Shown here: positions 1 to 5,084 of the stretch, piece after piece | How the letters are laid out: the number at the start of each line of letters is the position of its first letter | Position numbering within the stretch: the first letter of the stretch is position 1 | Assembly (NCBI GenBank): GCA_031549145.1 | Contig: JAVBQI010000065.1 | Coordinates: forward strand, 1 to 7,383 | Source: JAVBSX01 sp031549145 | GTDB taxonomy: Bacteria > Planctomycetota > Planctomycetia > Pirellulales > Thermoguttaceae | Direction of reading: 5' to 3' | Length of the DNA stretch: 7,383 nucleotides | Notes under the pieces: model-generated | Database searches by the model: none | What the model saw: only the letters and a program-made list of their open reading frames with translations | What the model was told of the DNA's origin: nothing | Made by a program: the position numbers and the translations under genes

Positions 1-9
1 CTTTTTCTC

Positions 10-82
10 AAAAAAAATCGATGCGGCGCCGCGCCCTTCAGGACGGGTTTTCTCCGGCAACCCGCTTCCTTAGGGGCGCGGC
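10..82 (-). terminator. Compound hairpin with T-run downstream of galK
   Basis: Read on the minus strand, 42 bases past the galK stop, there is a perfect 9-bp outer stem (GCCGCGCCC at 82-74 pairing with GGGCGCGGC at 36-28). Inside it is a second stem, CGGGTT with AACCCG (64-59 with 49-44). A run of eight T residues (A-run at 10-17 on the plus strand) follows about 10 bases after the outer stem. The position right after galK and the T-run fit an intrinsic terminator. The gap between stem and T-run is longer than usual, so efficiency is uncertain. It could also be a structured RNA 3' end. Confidence 0.6.
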
Positions 83-123
83 TCCGATCGCGTTGTTCGA
101 ATTTTTCCGAAACCCAACAATCT

Positions 124-1311
124 TTACAGCCGGATGATCGAGGCTCCCTTCGCGGGGCGGGTCACGAAAATCGTCGGCTCCGGCCGCGAGCGGGATTTGT
201 AGCCTTTTCGAATCGCTTGGGAAATGGTGTCGATTTTGTCCGTTTTGACCAGCGAAACCGTACAGCCGCCGAACCCGCCGCCGGTCATTCGCGAGCCGAT
301 CATCCCCCCTTCGGCCCCGATTTGCCGGGCGATGTCGACCAAGAGGTCCAACTCCTTGCAGCTGACTTCGAAATCATCCCGCAAGGAATCGTGGGAGGCG
401 TACATCAGCTTGCCGCAGGCTTTCCAATCGGATTTCGCGAGGGCTTCGGCCATATTCGCGGTCCGGAGATTTTCCGTGATCACATGCCTCGCCCTGCGGA
501 ACGCGACATCGCTCCCGAATTCCCTGGTCAGTTTCGTTTTGGCCGCCCGCAGGGATTCGAGCGTCGTGTCCCGGAGGAAAGAGACCCCCAGCATCTGGGC
601 CGCCTTCTCACACTGATCGCGTCGGGTCGGGTATTCGCTCCCGGTCAATTTGTGTTTGACATTCGAATTGATGATCATCACGGAAACGGCCGGATTGCCC
701 ATCGGAATCATTTTCGGGGTTTTCGTCCGGCAATCCAAGAGCATCGCGTGCCCTTCCTGCCCCAGGACGGAAATCATCTGGTCCATAATTCCGCAGGGCA
801 TTTTCGCGAAAAGGTGTTCCGCTTTTTGGCAAATCAGGGCTTTTTTGACCGGATCAAGCCGGACGGCGGCCATTTGTTCGAGCAGCGTCGCCGTCGCGAC
901 CTCGAGCGCGGCACTACTCGAAAGTCCTCCGCCCAGAGGAATGTTCGAGTTAATCACGGCGAGAAACGGATCGACCTGAACGCCCCCTTCCCGGGAGCAG
1001 GCGATTGTTCCTTGAACGTAGCTGGGCCAACCGACCTTCTCCGTAGGGGTGATCTCCCCTTCGACGAGGACTTCGGCGGAGGAATTCGTGTTACAGCTGA
1101 AAAGCGTCGCCCGACGGCCTTCCGAAGGGGCGGCGGCGATCACGGTGCACCGCTCGATCGCGATCGGCAAGACCAATCCGTCGTTGTAATCGGTGTGCTC
1201 GCCGATCAGGTTGACCCGACCGGGGGCGGCCGCGTACCAGACCGGGGCGACTCCGAAGCGTTTGATAAATTCCGTGCGGGTCGATTCGACCAATTCGTTG
1301 AAATCCGACAT
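124..1311 (-). CDS. galK: Galactokinase (GHMP kinase family)
   Basis: Cytoplasmic kinase that phosphorylates alpha-D-galactose with ATP to galactose-1-phosphate, the entry step of the Leloir pathway. The 395-residue product has all three GHMP signatures: the galactokinase motif GRVNLIGEHTDYN at residues 31-43, the phosphate-binding loop PLGGGLSSSAALE at about 125-137, and GSRMTGGGFGG at about 339-349. CGIMDQ at 173-178 supplies the expected catalytic Asp177, and Arg32 matches the conserved basic residue. Length and motif spacing are normal. The ATG at 1311 is chosen because family homology begins there; the frame stays open to a TTG at 1380, but that extension translates a heptanucleotide repeat and has no homologous look. 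No clear Shine-Dalgarno precedes the ATG. It lies 102 bases downstream of the HPt gene on the same strand and may share its transcript. No galT, galE or transporter gene is visible. Confidence 0.95.
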   Translation of the reverse strand: MSDFNELVESTRTEFIKRFGVAPVWYAAAPGRVNLIGEHTDYNDGLVLPIAIERCTVIAAAPSEGRRATLFSCNTNSSAEVLVEGEITPTEKVGWPSYVQGTIACSREGGVQVDPFLAVINSNIPLGGGLSSSAALEVATATLLEQMAAVRLDPVKKALICQKAEHLFAKMPCGIMDQMISVLGQEGHAMLLDCRTKTPKMIPMGNPAVSVMIINSNVKHKLTGSEYPTRRDQCEKAAQMLGVSFLRDTTLESLRAAKTKLTREFGSDVAFRRARHVITENLRTANMAEALAKSDWKACGKLMYASHDSLRDDFEVSCKELDLLVDIARQIGAEGGMIGSRMTGGGFGGCTVSLVKTDKIDTISQAIRKGYKSRSRPEPTIFVTRPAKGASIIRL

Positions 1312-1315
1312 AAAA

Positions 1316-1350
1316 AGCAAGTGAGAAGTGGGAAGTAAGGAGTGAGGGAG
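1316..1350 (-). repeat. Degenerate heptanucleotide tandem repeat before galK
   Basis: Five consecutive 7-base units on the plus strand (1316-1322, 1323-1329, 1330-1336, 1337-1343, 1344-1350) vary around gagaagt. On the coding strand of galK this is a period-7 ACTTCYC array ending 4 bases before the galK ATG. It occupies the place where a Shine-Dalgarno would be expected. Short period-7 arrays of this kind resemble the short tandemly repeated repetitive (STRR) sequences known from cyanobacteria; this parallel is only by appearance. Confidence 0.6.
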
Positions 1351-1413
1351 CCCATTGAGCCGGTACTCCGCGATTTTCAATTCCGCTTTTTCAATTTTCG
1401 AGAGAGCTCGTTT

Positions 1414-1749
1414 CTAGCCGTTCGGCGCATCGGCCGTAATCCGTTTGCAGAGTTGAACGAGGTTGTCTTTGGCTTCGGTAATCTCCTTGAGATCGGCTTC
1501 GTCGCGAATCAATGATTCGAGGGCTCCCGCCGCGGGGCTCAGTTGGGCGAAACCGTAACTACCGGCCGCCCCTTTGAGTTGGTGTACCGTCCGCTCCAAT
1601 TCCGACCAGGATTGCGACGAAAATTCCTCTTCGATTTTGGCGATCCGGCTCGGCATCTCGTTGACGAACAAGGCAACGATTTCGCGTAAATCCTCATCCT
1701 CGGAGAGGCACGAATAAATCAGTTCGGAATCTTGTAATGGTAAACTCAT
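1414..1749 (-). CDS. Single-domain HPt (histidine phosphotransfer) protein
   Basis: A 111-residue protein made essentially of one HPt four-helix bundle. The diagnostic motif is HQLKGAAGSYGF at residues 56-67, where His56 is the predicted phospho-acceptor and the K-G-A-A-G-S pattern after it is the family hallmark. Such proteins relay phosphoryl groups between response-regulator receiver domains and hybrid histidine kinases in the cytoplasm. The protein is acidic in its first third (LSEDEDLREIVALF, typical HPt helix A). No kinase or response regulator is in the window, so this is an orphan HPt and its partners are unknown. The ATG at 1749 is preceded only by a weak TAAAG. It lies upstream of galK on the same strand with a 102-base gap; cotranscription is possible, but a functional link to galactose is not shown. 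Confidence 0.88.
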   Translation of the reverse strand: MSLPLQDSELIYSCLSEDEDLREIVALFVNEMPSRIAKIEEEFSSQSWSELERTVHQLKGAAGSYGFAQLSPAAGALESLIRDEADLKEITEAKDNLVQLCKRITADAPNG

Positions 1750-1813
1750 CTTTATGAATTTTTCAAACGATAATCGAAGTGTCTTTCGGCAAACAACAAA
1801 ATACGGTCGCCTG

Positions 1814-1848
1814 AAAAAGGCGGCTCTTATTTTATCTCAAAAGCCGCC
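1814..1848 (-). repeat. Inverted repeat in the HPt upstream region, terminator-like on the minus strand
   Basis: GGCGGCT (1819-1825) and AGCCGCC (1842-1848) form a perfect 7-bp stem with a 16-base A/T-rich loop. On the minus strand the stem is followed at once by TTTTT (1818-1814), the layout of an intrinsic terminator reading toward the HPt gene. No minus-strand gene lies upstream that would need terminating. It may be an attenuator in the HPt leader, or a DNA-level operator, since the candidate -10 box lies inside the loop. Confidence 0.5.
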
Positions 1849-1858
1849 CGGTGTGCAA
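1829..1858 (-). promoter_or_regulatory. Candidate sigma-70-type promoter for the HPt gene
   Basis: On the minus strand TTGCAC (1858-1853) is followed after 18 bases by TAAAAT (1834-1829), a 5/6 match to the -10 consensus; the -35 match is only 3/6. Transcription would begin near 1822, giving a leader of about 70 bases before the HPt ATG. The -10 box sits in the loop of the 1819-1848 inverted repeat. Confidence 0.35.
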
Positions 1859-1917
1859 GTAGGAGAAACGATCCGTGCCGCAAAGATTCGGAAAAATGCC
1901 CGCTCCGGTCTTCCCCC

Positions 1918-1946
1918 TTGACAAAAAGGCGGTTTTGGCCTAATTT
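1918..1946 (+). promoter_or_regulatory. Probable sigma-70-type promoter for the 59-residue gene
   Basis: A perfect -35 box TTGACA (1918-1923) is followed by exactly 17 bases and TAATTT (1941-1946), a weaker -10. Start of transcription is expected near 1953, leaving a leader of about 90 bases before the GTG at 2042. The box arrangement and the downstream SD-GTG-terminator unit support a monocistronic transcript. Confidence 0.6.
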
Positions 1947-1980
1947 TGTGCTGTCATTTTGGGTCGAGAAACGCTCTTTT

Positions 1981-2003
1981 GCGGGCGTGTGCCCGCCTTT
2001 TCC
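1981..2003 (+). other. GC hairpin with short T-run in the leader
   Basis: GCGGGC (1981-1986) and GCCCGC (1991-1996) form a perfect 6-bp stem with loop GTGT, followed by CTTTTCC. It lies about 30 bases after the predicted transcription start and 31 bases before the Shine-Dalgarno of the small gene. The shape resembles a weak intrinsic terminator, so it may act as an attenuator or stabilise the 5' end. No regulatory ligand can be inferred. Confidence 0.45.
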
Positions 2004-2026
2004 GTTGGAACCCCGTAATTATTGTC

Positions 2027-2032
2027 AAGGAG
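2027..2032 (+). promoter_or_regulatory. Shine-Dalgarno AAGGAG
   Basis: AAGGAG lies 9 bases before the GTG at 2042. It is the best ribosome binding site in the window and fixes that GTG as the start of the small basic protein, although the frame stays open further upstream. Confidence 0.8.
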
Positions 2033-2041
2033 AATTACCTC

Positions 2042-2221
2042 GTGTCGATCAGCGAAAGAAAAAAAGAATTGAAAAAACGTCGTAAACGAAGAGAAAAATA
2101 CGCTCACATGAAAGCCAAATTGGGCAAGGCCGACGGCGGAACCAAGGAAAAAATGGCCGAGCAACTTCGAAAAATGACGATCGGCGCGGAAGACCTGATC
2201 AAAGCCTGGGGACTGGAATAA
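2042..2221 (+). CDS. Small Lys/Arg-rich protein, planctomycete type (possibly DUF6800)
   Basis: A 59-residue protein starting at GTG with a well-placed AAGGAG. The N-terminal half is very basic (SISERKKELKKRRKRREKY), the middle has Lys/Ala helices, and the C-terminus reads MTIGAEDLIKAWGLE. It has no signal peptide, membrane segment or cysteine. From memory, short proteins with this layout (ERKKE-RRRRHRRKK start, TPGAE-xxI-xxLGLE end) are widespread in Planctomycetota and annotated as DUF6800; I could not check this. The basic helix suggests nucleic-acid or ribosome binding, but that is inference. The gene has its own promoter, leader hairpin and strong terminator, so it is probably a well-expressed single-gene transcript. 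It diverges from the HPt gene and precedes rsmD. Confidence 0.8.
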   Translation: MSISERKKELKKRRKRREKYAHMKAKLGKADGGTKEKMAEQLRKMTIGAEDLIKAWGLE

Positions 2222-2277
2222 GGTTGAAAATCAGATTTGTGTGCCTCATTTAAGCGGCACCATTCGAATACACAACA

Positions 2278-2319
2278 AAGGGAAAAGGATTTTTTTCGAT
2301 CCTTTTCCCTTGTTTTTTT
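2278..2319 (+). terminator. Strong intrinsic terminator after the small basic gene
   Basis: AAGGGAAAAGGAT (2278-2290) and ATCCTTTTCCCTT (2299-2311) make a perfect 13-bp stem with an 8-base loop, followed by G and seven T residues (2313-2319). It lies 57 bases after the stop at 2221. On the minus strand no T-run follows the stem, so it works in the plus direction only. Confidence 0.9.
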
Positions 2320-2328
2320 GGATTCTCC

Positions 2329-2359
2329 GGCGGTTTCGTCGAAACCGCCCAACCTTTTT
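2329..2359 (+). terminator. Second terminator-like hairpin just before rsmD
   Basis: GGCGGTTT (2329-2336) and AAACCGCC (2342-2349) pair perfectly around the loop CGTCG. Five bases later comes TTTTT (2355-2359). It lies 10 bases after the first terminator and ends 22 bases before the rsmD ATG. It may be a back-up terminator or a structured leader of rsmD; the sequence alone does not decide. Confidence 0.5.
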
Positions 2360-2381
2360 GATTTTCTGGTTTCCGTTTCTT

Positions 2382-3002
2382 ATGAACCGCAAAAGGAATA
2401 TCGGCAGCACCCCCGGGGAAAAAGAGGCGCTGGGGTTACGGATTATCGGCGGGCGGTTTCGCGGGAGCAAGTTGGCCTATTCGGGCGACAACCGGGTCCG
2501 GCCTATGAAAGACCGCGTTCGTGAGGCGGTTTTCAATCTGATCGGGCCGGACGTTCGCGGGAAACACGTCATCGACCTCTTTGCCGGGACGGGCGCCCTT
2601 TCTTTGGAGGCGATCAGCCGGGGGGCGAATTTCGCGACCATGATCGAGTTGCATCTCCCGACGGCGAAGAACGCCCGCCTCAACATCGAATCGCTGGAAC
2701 TGGAGCAACACTGCCGGCTGCTCTCGACAGACGCCTTTTATTGGGCGAAAACCCGGGAGCAATTCGAATCGCAGGGGCCTTGGCTGGTGTTCCTCAGCCC
2801 TCCTTACGATTTTTTCGTTTCTAAAAAGGAGTCAGTGCTTGAGATGCTGCAGACCCTTTCCGAGGCCGCCCCGGAGGGTTCAATCTTCGTGATCGAAGCC
2901 GATTCCCGGTTCGATTTCGCGTCGCTGCCGTTTGAAATTCCGGAGAAAAAGCGACGTTCTTACCCCCCGGCCGAAATCGGCATTTTCGTCAAACAAGGCT
3001 GA
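2382..3002 (+). CDS. rsmD: 16S rRNA (guanine(966)-N2)-methyltransferase RsmD
   Basis: SAM-dependent methyltransferase that modifies G966 of 16S rRNA during small-subunit assembly. The 206-residue product shows the family order: RIIGGRFRG at 20-28, RPMKDRVREAVFNLIG at 40-55, SAM motif I DLFAGTGALSLEAISRGA at 65-82, acidic residue Glu89 after strand 2, Asp116 in STDAF, and the motif IV SPPYD at 139-143. The usual RsmD motif is DPPY/DPPF; Ser in the first place is allowed in the broader (D/N/S)PPY class. The ATG at 2382 leaves 19 residues before the conserved start. The frame is open further upstream, but that extension would run through the terminator at 2278-2319. No Shine-Dalgarno and no convincing promoter is visible in the short stretch after the terminators. 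Confidence 0.92.
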   Translation: MNRKRNIGSTPGEKEALGLRIIGGRFRGSKLAYSGDNRVRPMKDRVREAVFNLIGPDVRGKHVIDLFAGTGALSLEAISRGANFATMIELHLPTAKNARLNIESLELEQHCRLLSTDAFYWAKTREQFESQGPWLVFLSPPYDFFVSKKESVLEMLQTLSEAAPEGSIFVIEADSRFDFASLPFEIPEKKRRSYPPAEIGIFVKQG

Positions 3003-3371
3003 CGGGGGTTTTCGTCATTTCAATAACAGCCGGAAAGGGCCGTACTCGGCGTATTGACGGTTCCGAACATGTCTTTTATGCAAACAAAAAGAGCCGCAAG
3101 TGTAGCGGAGCGTAACTTGTGGACCTTGTACACGACCCGTAAGTTGCTTATCGAAGCACTGCTCTTTTTTGCCTGTTTGAGGAAACCGCATGGGAGGGAG
3201 CATGCCAACAACCAATATGCCCGGCAATCCCGTCGATTTGATGATGCGATGAGCGGAAGTCGTTTGCCTCGCCCTGGTTGCGCGAAAGATGGGTTGCGCG
3301 ATTGCGGAGGATGGGACATATTGGCAAGATCGTTTTTCGTTTTGCCCACCCTTTTCCCACGGAGCCCGATC
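3003..3371. other. Non-coding spacer between rsmD and the ISKra4 orfA
   Basis: No convincing gene is present on either strand. The contents are: a 9-bp stem with a 4-base bulge just after rsmD (CGGAA 3031-3035 with TTCCG 3061-3065, and CCGT 3040-3043 with ACGG 3057-3060); the palindromic element 3081-3179; a 10-base direct repeat GGTTGCGCGA (3276-3285 and 3292-3301) near the likely left end of the ISKra4 element; and GGAG (3361-3364), a fair Shine-Dalgarno 7 bases before the orfA ATG. The rsmD transcript has no clear intrinsic terminator here. Confidence 0.6.
3081..3179. repeat. Palindromic, MITE-like element with imperfect terminal inverted repeats
   Basis: The left arm CAAACA + AAAAGAGC (3081-3094) matches the reverse complement of the right arm GCTCTTTT + TGTTTG (3161-3179) over 14 bases, with five extra bases in the right arm. 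Inside is a bulged hairpin, CAAGT (3097-3101) with ACTTG (3115-3119) closing on further short pairs. A competing partner AAGTT (3141-3145) could instead pair with AACTT (3114-3118). No target duplication is evident. It could be a small non-autonomous element, a structured RNA, or two chance inverted repeats. Confidence 0.45.
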
Positions 3372-3668
3372 ATGCCGCGACCCAAATTGACCGACGACCA
3401 AATTCTGGACGAAACCGAAGCCTTATTCCTCGAACAAGCCAAAGCCTATTTTCGTGATCTGCGACAAACCGCCCAAAACGCCCCCTACGGAAAAATCATC
3501 GCCAACGCCGACGCCTACGCCGTTCAGCACGGCCGCGAACTCATCCGAAAATCGCTCGAAAACATCGTTCAAGAACAGAACGATCTGCTCGAAAAAAAAC
3601 GGAACTCCGACAATGTTCCTGCGGACGAAAGCGAGAACATCTCGGATACCGGAACCATCAAACATTGA
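3372..3668 (+). CDS. ISKra4-family transposase, orfA part
   Basis: A 98-residue product with start ATG at 3372, preceded by GGAG at a 7-base spacing. It is mostly helical and charged (LTDDQILDETEALFLEQAKA, then RELIRKSLENIVQEQNDLLE), as in the N-terminal region of ISKra4 transposases that precedes the zinc finger. Termination in the zero frame gives a free OrfA. A -1 slip on the A-run at 3592-3599 would fuse the first 76 or so residues to the orfB frame. The frame is open back to 3054, but the upstream part crosses the palindromic spacer and has no protein-like pattern. A role for free OrfA is not established. Confidence 0.7.
   Translation: MPRPKLTDDQILDETEALFLEQAKAYFRDLRQTAQNAPYGKIIANADAYAVQHGRELIRKSLENIVQEQNDLLEKKRNSDNVPADESENISDTGTIKH
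3593..3599 (+). promoter_or_regulatory. Candidate -1 ribosomal frameshift site A_AAA_AAA
   Basis: In orfA the codons GAA AAA AAA CGG (3591-3602) contain eight A residues, including the slippery heptamer A_AAA_AAA aligned to the zero frame. Slipping back one base enters the frame that encodes the rest of the transposase (KTELRQCSCGRKR onward). Zinc-finger and catalytic homology continues in that -1 frame, so a shift near here is required for a full-length product. An insertion/deletion mutation instead of programmed slipping cannot be excluded. Confidence 0.6.
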
Positions 3669-4765
3669 GCGCCGCCGGTGAATTCGGTACGAAACGACTT
3701 TACTAGGGATGCGTCGTTTGTCGAACGAATATTCACCCGACCGACGAGCCACTCGGAATTAACGGACGATATACCGTCGGCCTGCGCGACCTCGCCGTCT
3801 ACGCGGCCGCCGACGGCTCCTTCGCCAAGGCGGAAAAAAGACTCGAAAAATTCTGCGGGATTTCCATTTCGGAAAATACGATCAAGAAACTCTGCGACGA
3901 CGAGTCGCTCGAGATGGAGCGTTGGCAGAAGACCGATCCGCTTTCGACGCTGGAATTTCAAGCCTCGGAAGGCGAAATCGAATTCACGACCGATGGCACG
4001 ATGGTCAACACGACCGAAGGTTGCTGGCGTGAAGTCCGCGTCGGCATCTTTTCGAAACGAGAATTGGGGCCGTCCGCGACGCCGGATGAATGGGCGACGC
4101 GAAACTTGCCGAGACCGCATGCCTGCATCGCCTTCGCGGCGTTGGAAGAGAAGGATGTTTTTCGGCGTCGTTGGGGGGCGTGGGTGAACCGCTTGAAGAT
4201 TGCGGACCGACTGACGAAGATGTCGGTGTTGGGAGACGGCGTCCACTGGATCTGGGACGCCGCGTCGCTGGAGTTCGGCAAGACGCAAGAGAATCTCGAC
4301 GTTTATCATGGCCTGGAAAACCTGAGCGATTGCGGCAAGATTCTTTTCGATCCGGCGTCGGCGGAATTCACCCAATGGCGGGAGGAAACGCGACGATTGC
4401 TTTTGGAAGAGGGATACGATGGCATACACGGATTTTTGGAAAAACATCGCATGGCAGAGGAGTGGGCGGCGTCGGCGAGTGAGGACACGCGGGAAAAGAA
4501 GCGGCTCCAGGCCCGGATCGCGGCGTTGGCGTCGTCGGACGGCTATTTGACGTGGCACCGGGAGCGGTTGGAGTATCGAAAGCGTTTATCGGAGGGCCGC
4601 GCGATCGGGAGCGGGCAGGTGGAGGGGGCGTGTAAGAACTTGATCGGTGCAAGGTTAAAGCAGACGGGGGCGAGATGGCGGGTGGACCGAATCAACCGGA
4701 TGGGCGTGATCTGTTCGCTTTTTTACGGCGACCAATGGGACGCCTATTGGAAAAACGCCGGGTGA
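3599..4765 (+). pseudogene. ISKra4-family transposase, orfB part, interrupted by TAG
   Basis: This is the main part of the transposase, in the -1 frame relative to orfA. In order it shows a first cysteine pair CSCG (from 3614), the line YRNHQTLSAAGEFGTKRLY, an in-frame TAG at 3704-3706, the second pair CVVC (3710-3721), then PTDEPLGINGRYTVGLRDLA and a helical region. The catalytic DDE set is intact: Asp in TTDGT (3992-3994), Asp in GDGVHW (4235-4237) and Glu in GQVEGACK (4622-4624). The C-terminal GACKNLIGARLKQTGARW block is the usual ISKra4 ending. With the shift the full product would be 464 positions, normal for the family. The TAG lies where relatives have an aromatic residue, so a TAC to TAG change is likely. 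A downstream ATG at 3914 would give 283 residues with all catalytic residues but no zinc finger. Nonsense mutation is the simplest reading. Confidence 0.75.
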
Positions 4766-4803
4766 TTACCCACAAAACTTGCGCACACCCTACGCCCTGT
4801 TTT

Positions 4804-4836
4804 TTGACATTCTCCCCTTGACGAGGGTGGGGATTC
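4804..4836 (-). mobile_element. Possible solo right end of an IS200/IS605-type element
   Basis: Read on the minus strand the segment goes GAATCCCC, an 8- to 9-base spacer with a CCCTC block, then AAGGGGAGAATGTCAA. It resembles the familiar right-end hairpin of IS605/IS1341-type elements (GAATCCCC, stem, GGGGAGGATGTCAA), including the final TCAA, the cleavage tetranucleotide known from ISDra2. No tnpA or tnpB is next to it, so it would be a remnant or part of a non-autonomous element. Identification is from remembered consensus only. Confidence 0.3.
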
Positions 4837-4965
4837 GGATAAGATGGGCTATTCGATAATTTGTCGGCTGTCAACCTTCCTTATGAGAAGGGGGACGACA
4901 GCGGGCGAGGCCGGATCGAGCGATCATTGCGGGTCTTATTGTGCTGGTGATAAAAGGTGAATGGA

Positions 4966-5008
4966 GCGGCATTTTGTACGGAGCGAAGCGAAGTTCAAAA
5001 AATGCCGC
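4966..5008. repeat. Perfect 10-bp inverted repeat hairpin
   Basis: GCGGCATTTT (4966-4975) and AAAATGCCGC (4999-5008) pair perfectly around a 23-base loop containing GTACGGAGCGAAGCGAAG. The loop motif resembles GTAGCGGAGCGTAAC in the palindromic element at 3102-3115. Neither strand shows a terminator T-run after the stem. Function unknown. Confidence 0.5.
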
Positions 5009-5054
5009 AGCCCTTGTCGAATTGAGAAATGGACAATGGGACAAATTTAGCGCC

Positions 5055-5084
5055 TTATCAATAACACTGTGCGTGGTCTATTTT
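5055..5084 (+). promoter_or_regulatory. Candidate promoter of tRNA-Lys
   Basis: TTATCA (5055-5060), an 18-base spacer and TATTTT (5079-5084) form the best promoter-like pair before the tRNA. The predicted start would fall at or next to the mature 5' end at 5091, which leaves almost no 5' leader. A start further upstream is equally possible. Confidence 0.3.

Larger units (their letters stand above)
3291..4790 (+). mobile_element. ISKra4-family insertion sequence (probably inactive copy)
   Basis: The element carries a two-frame transposase (3372-4765). The right boundary is inferred from TTACCCACAAAACTTGCGCA followed by CACCC directly after the transposase stop; read inward from 4790 this begins GGGTGTGCGCAAGTT. 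A weaker counterpart starting GGGTTGCGCGATTG at 3291 is the best left-end candidate, with one gap in the alignment; a similar GGTTGCGCGA at 3276 is an alternative. The ISKra4 ends begin with GGG in the family descriptions I recall. No flanking direct repeat is recognisable (GAAAGAT on the left, TACGCCC on the right), so the boundaries are uncertain. The split-frame layout resembles the ISMich2 subgroup. The TAG in orfB suggests the copy can no longer transpose by itself. Confidence 0.65.

Noticed and set aside
217..1338. Long plus-strand open frame (373 codons)
   Set aside because: It lies opposite galK, is Arg/Gly/Pro-rich without any domain pattern, and galK on the other strand has complete family motifs.
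2241..2381. Upstream extension of rsmD to an earlier start
   Set aside because: It would code through the strong terminator at 2278-2319 and adds a Phe/Arg-rich segment unlike RsmD proteins.
3054..3371. Upstream extension of the ISKra4 orfA
   Set aside because: It crosses the palindromic spacer, and the ATG at 3372 has a proper GGAG; no family similarity upstream.
3020..3442. Minus-strand open frames in the rsmD-ISKra4 spacer
   Set aside because: Two overlapping frames with Cys/Arg-rich translation, no ribosome binding site and no recognisable domain; they run into orfA.
3569..4558. Long minus-strand open frame (329 codons)
   Set aside because: Antisense to the ISKra4 transposase, low-complexity Arg-rich translation; the plus frame has the DDE residues.
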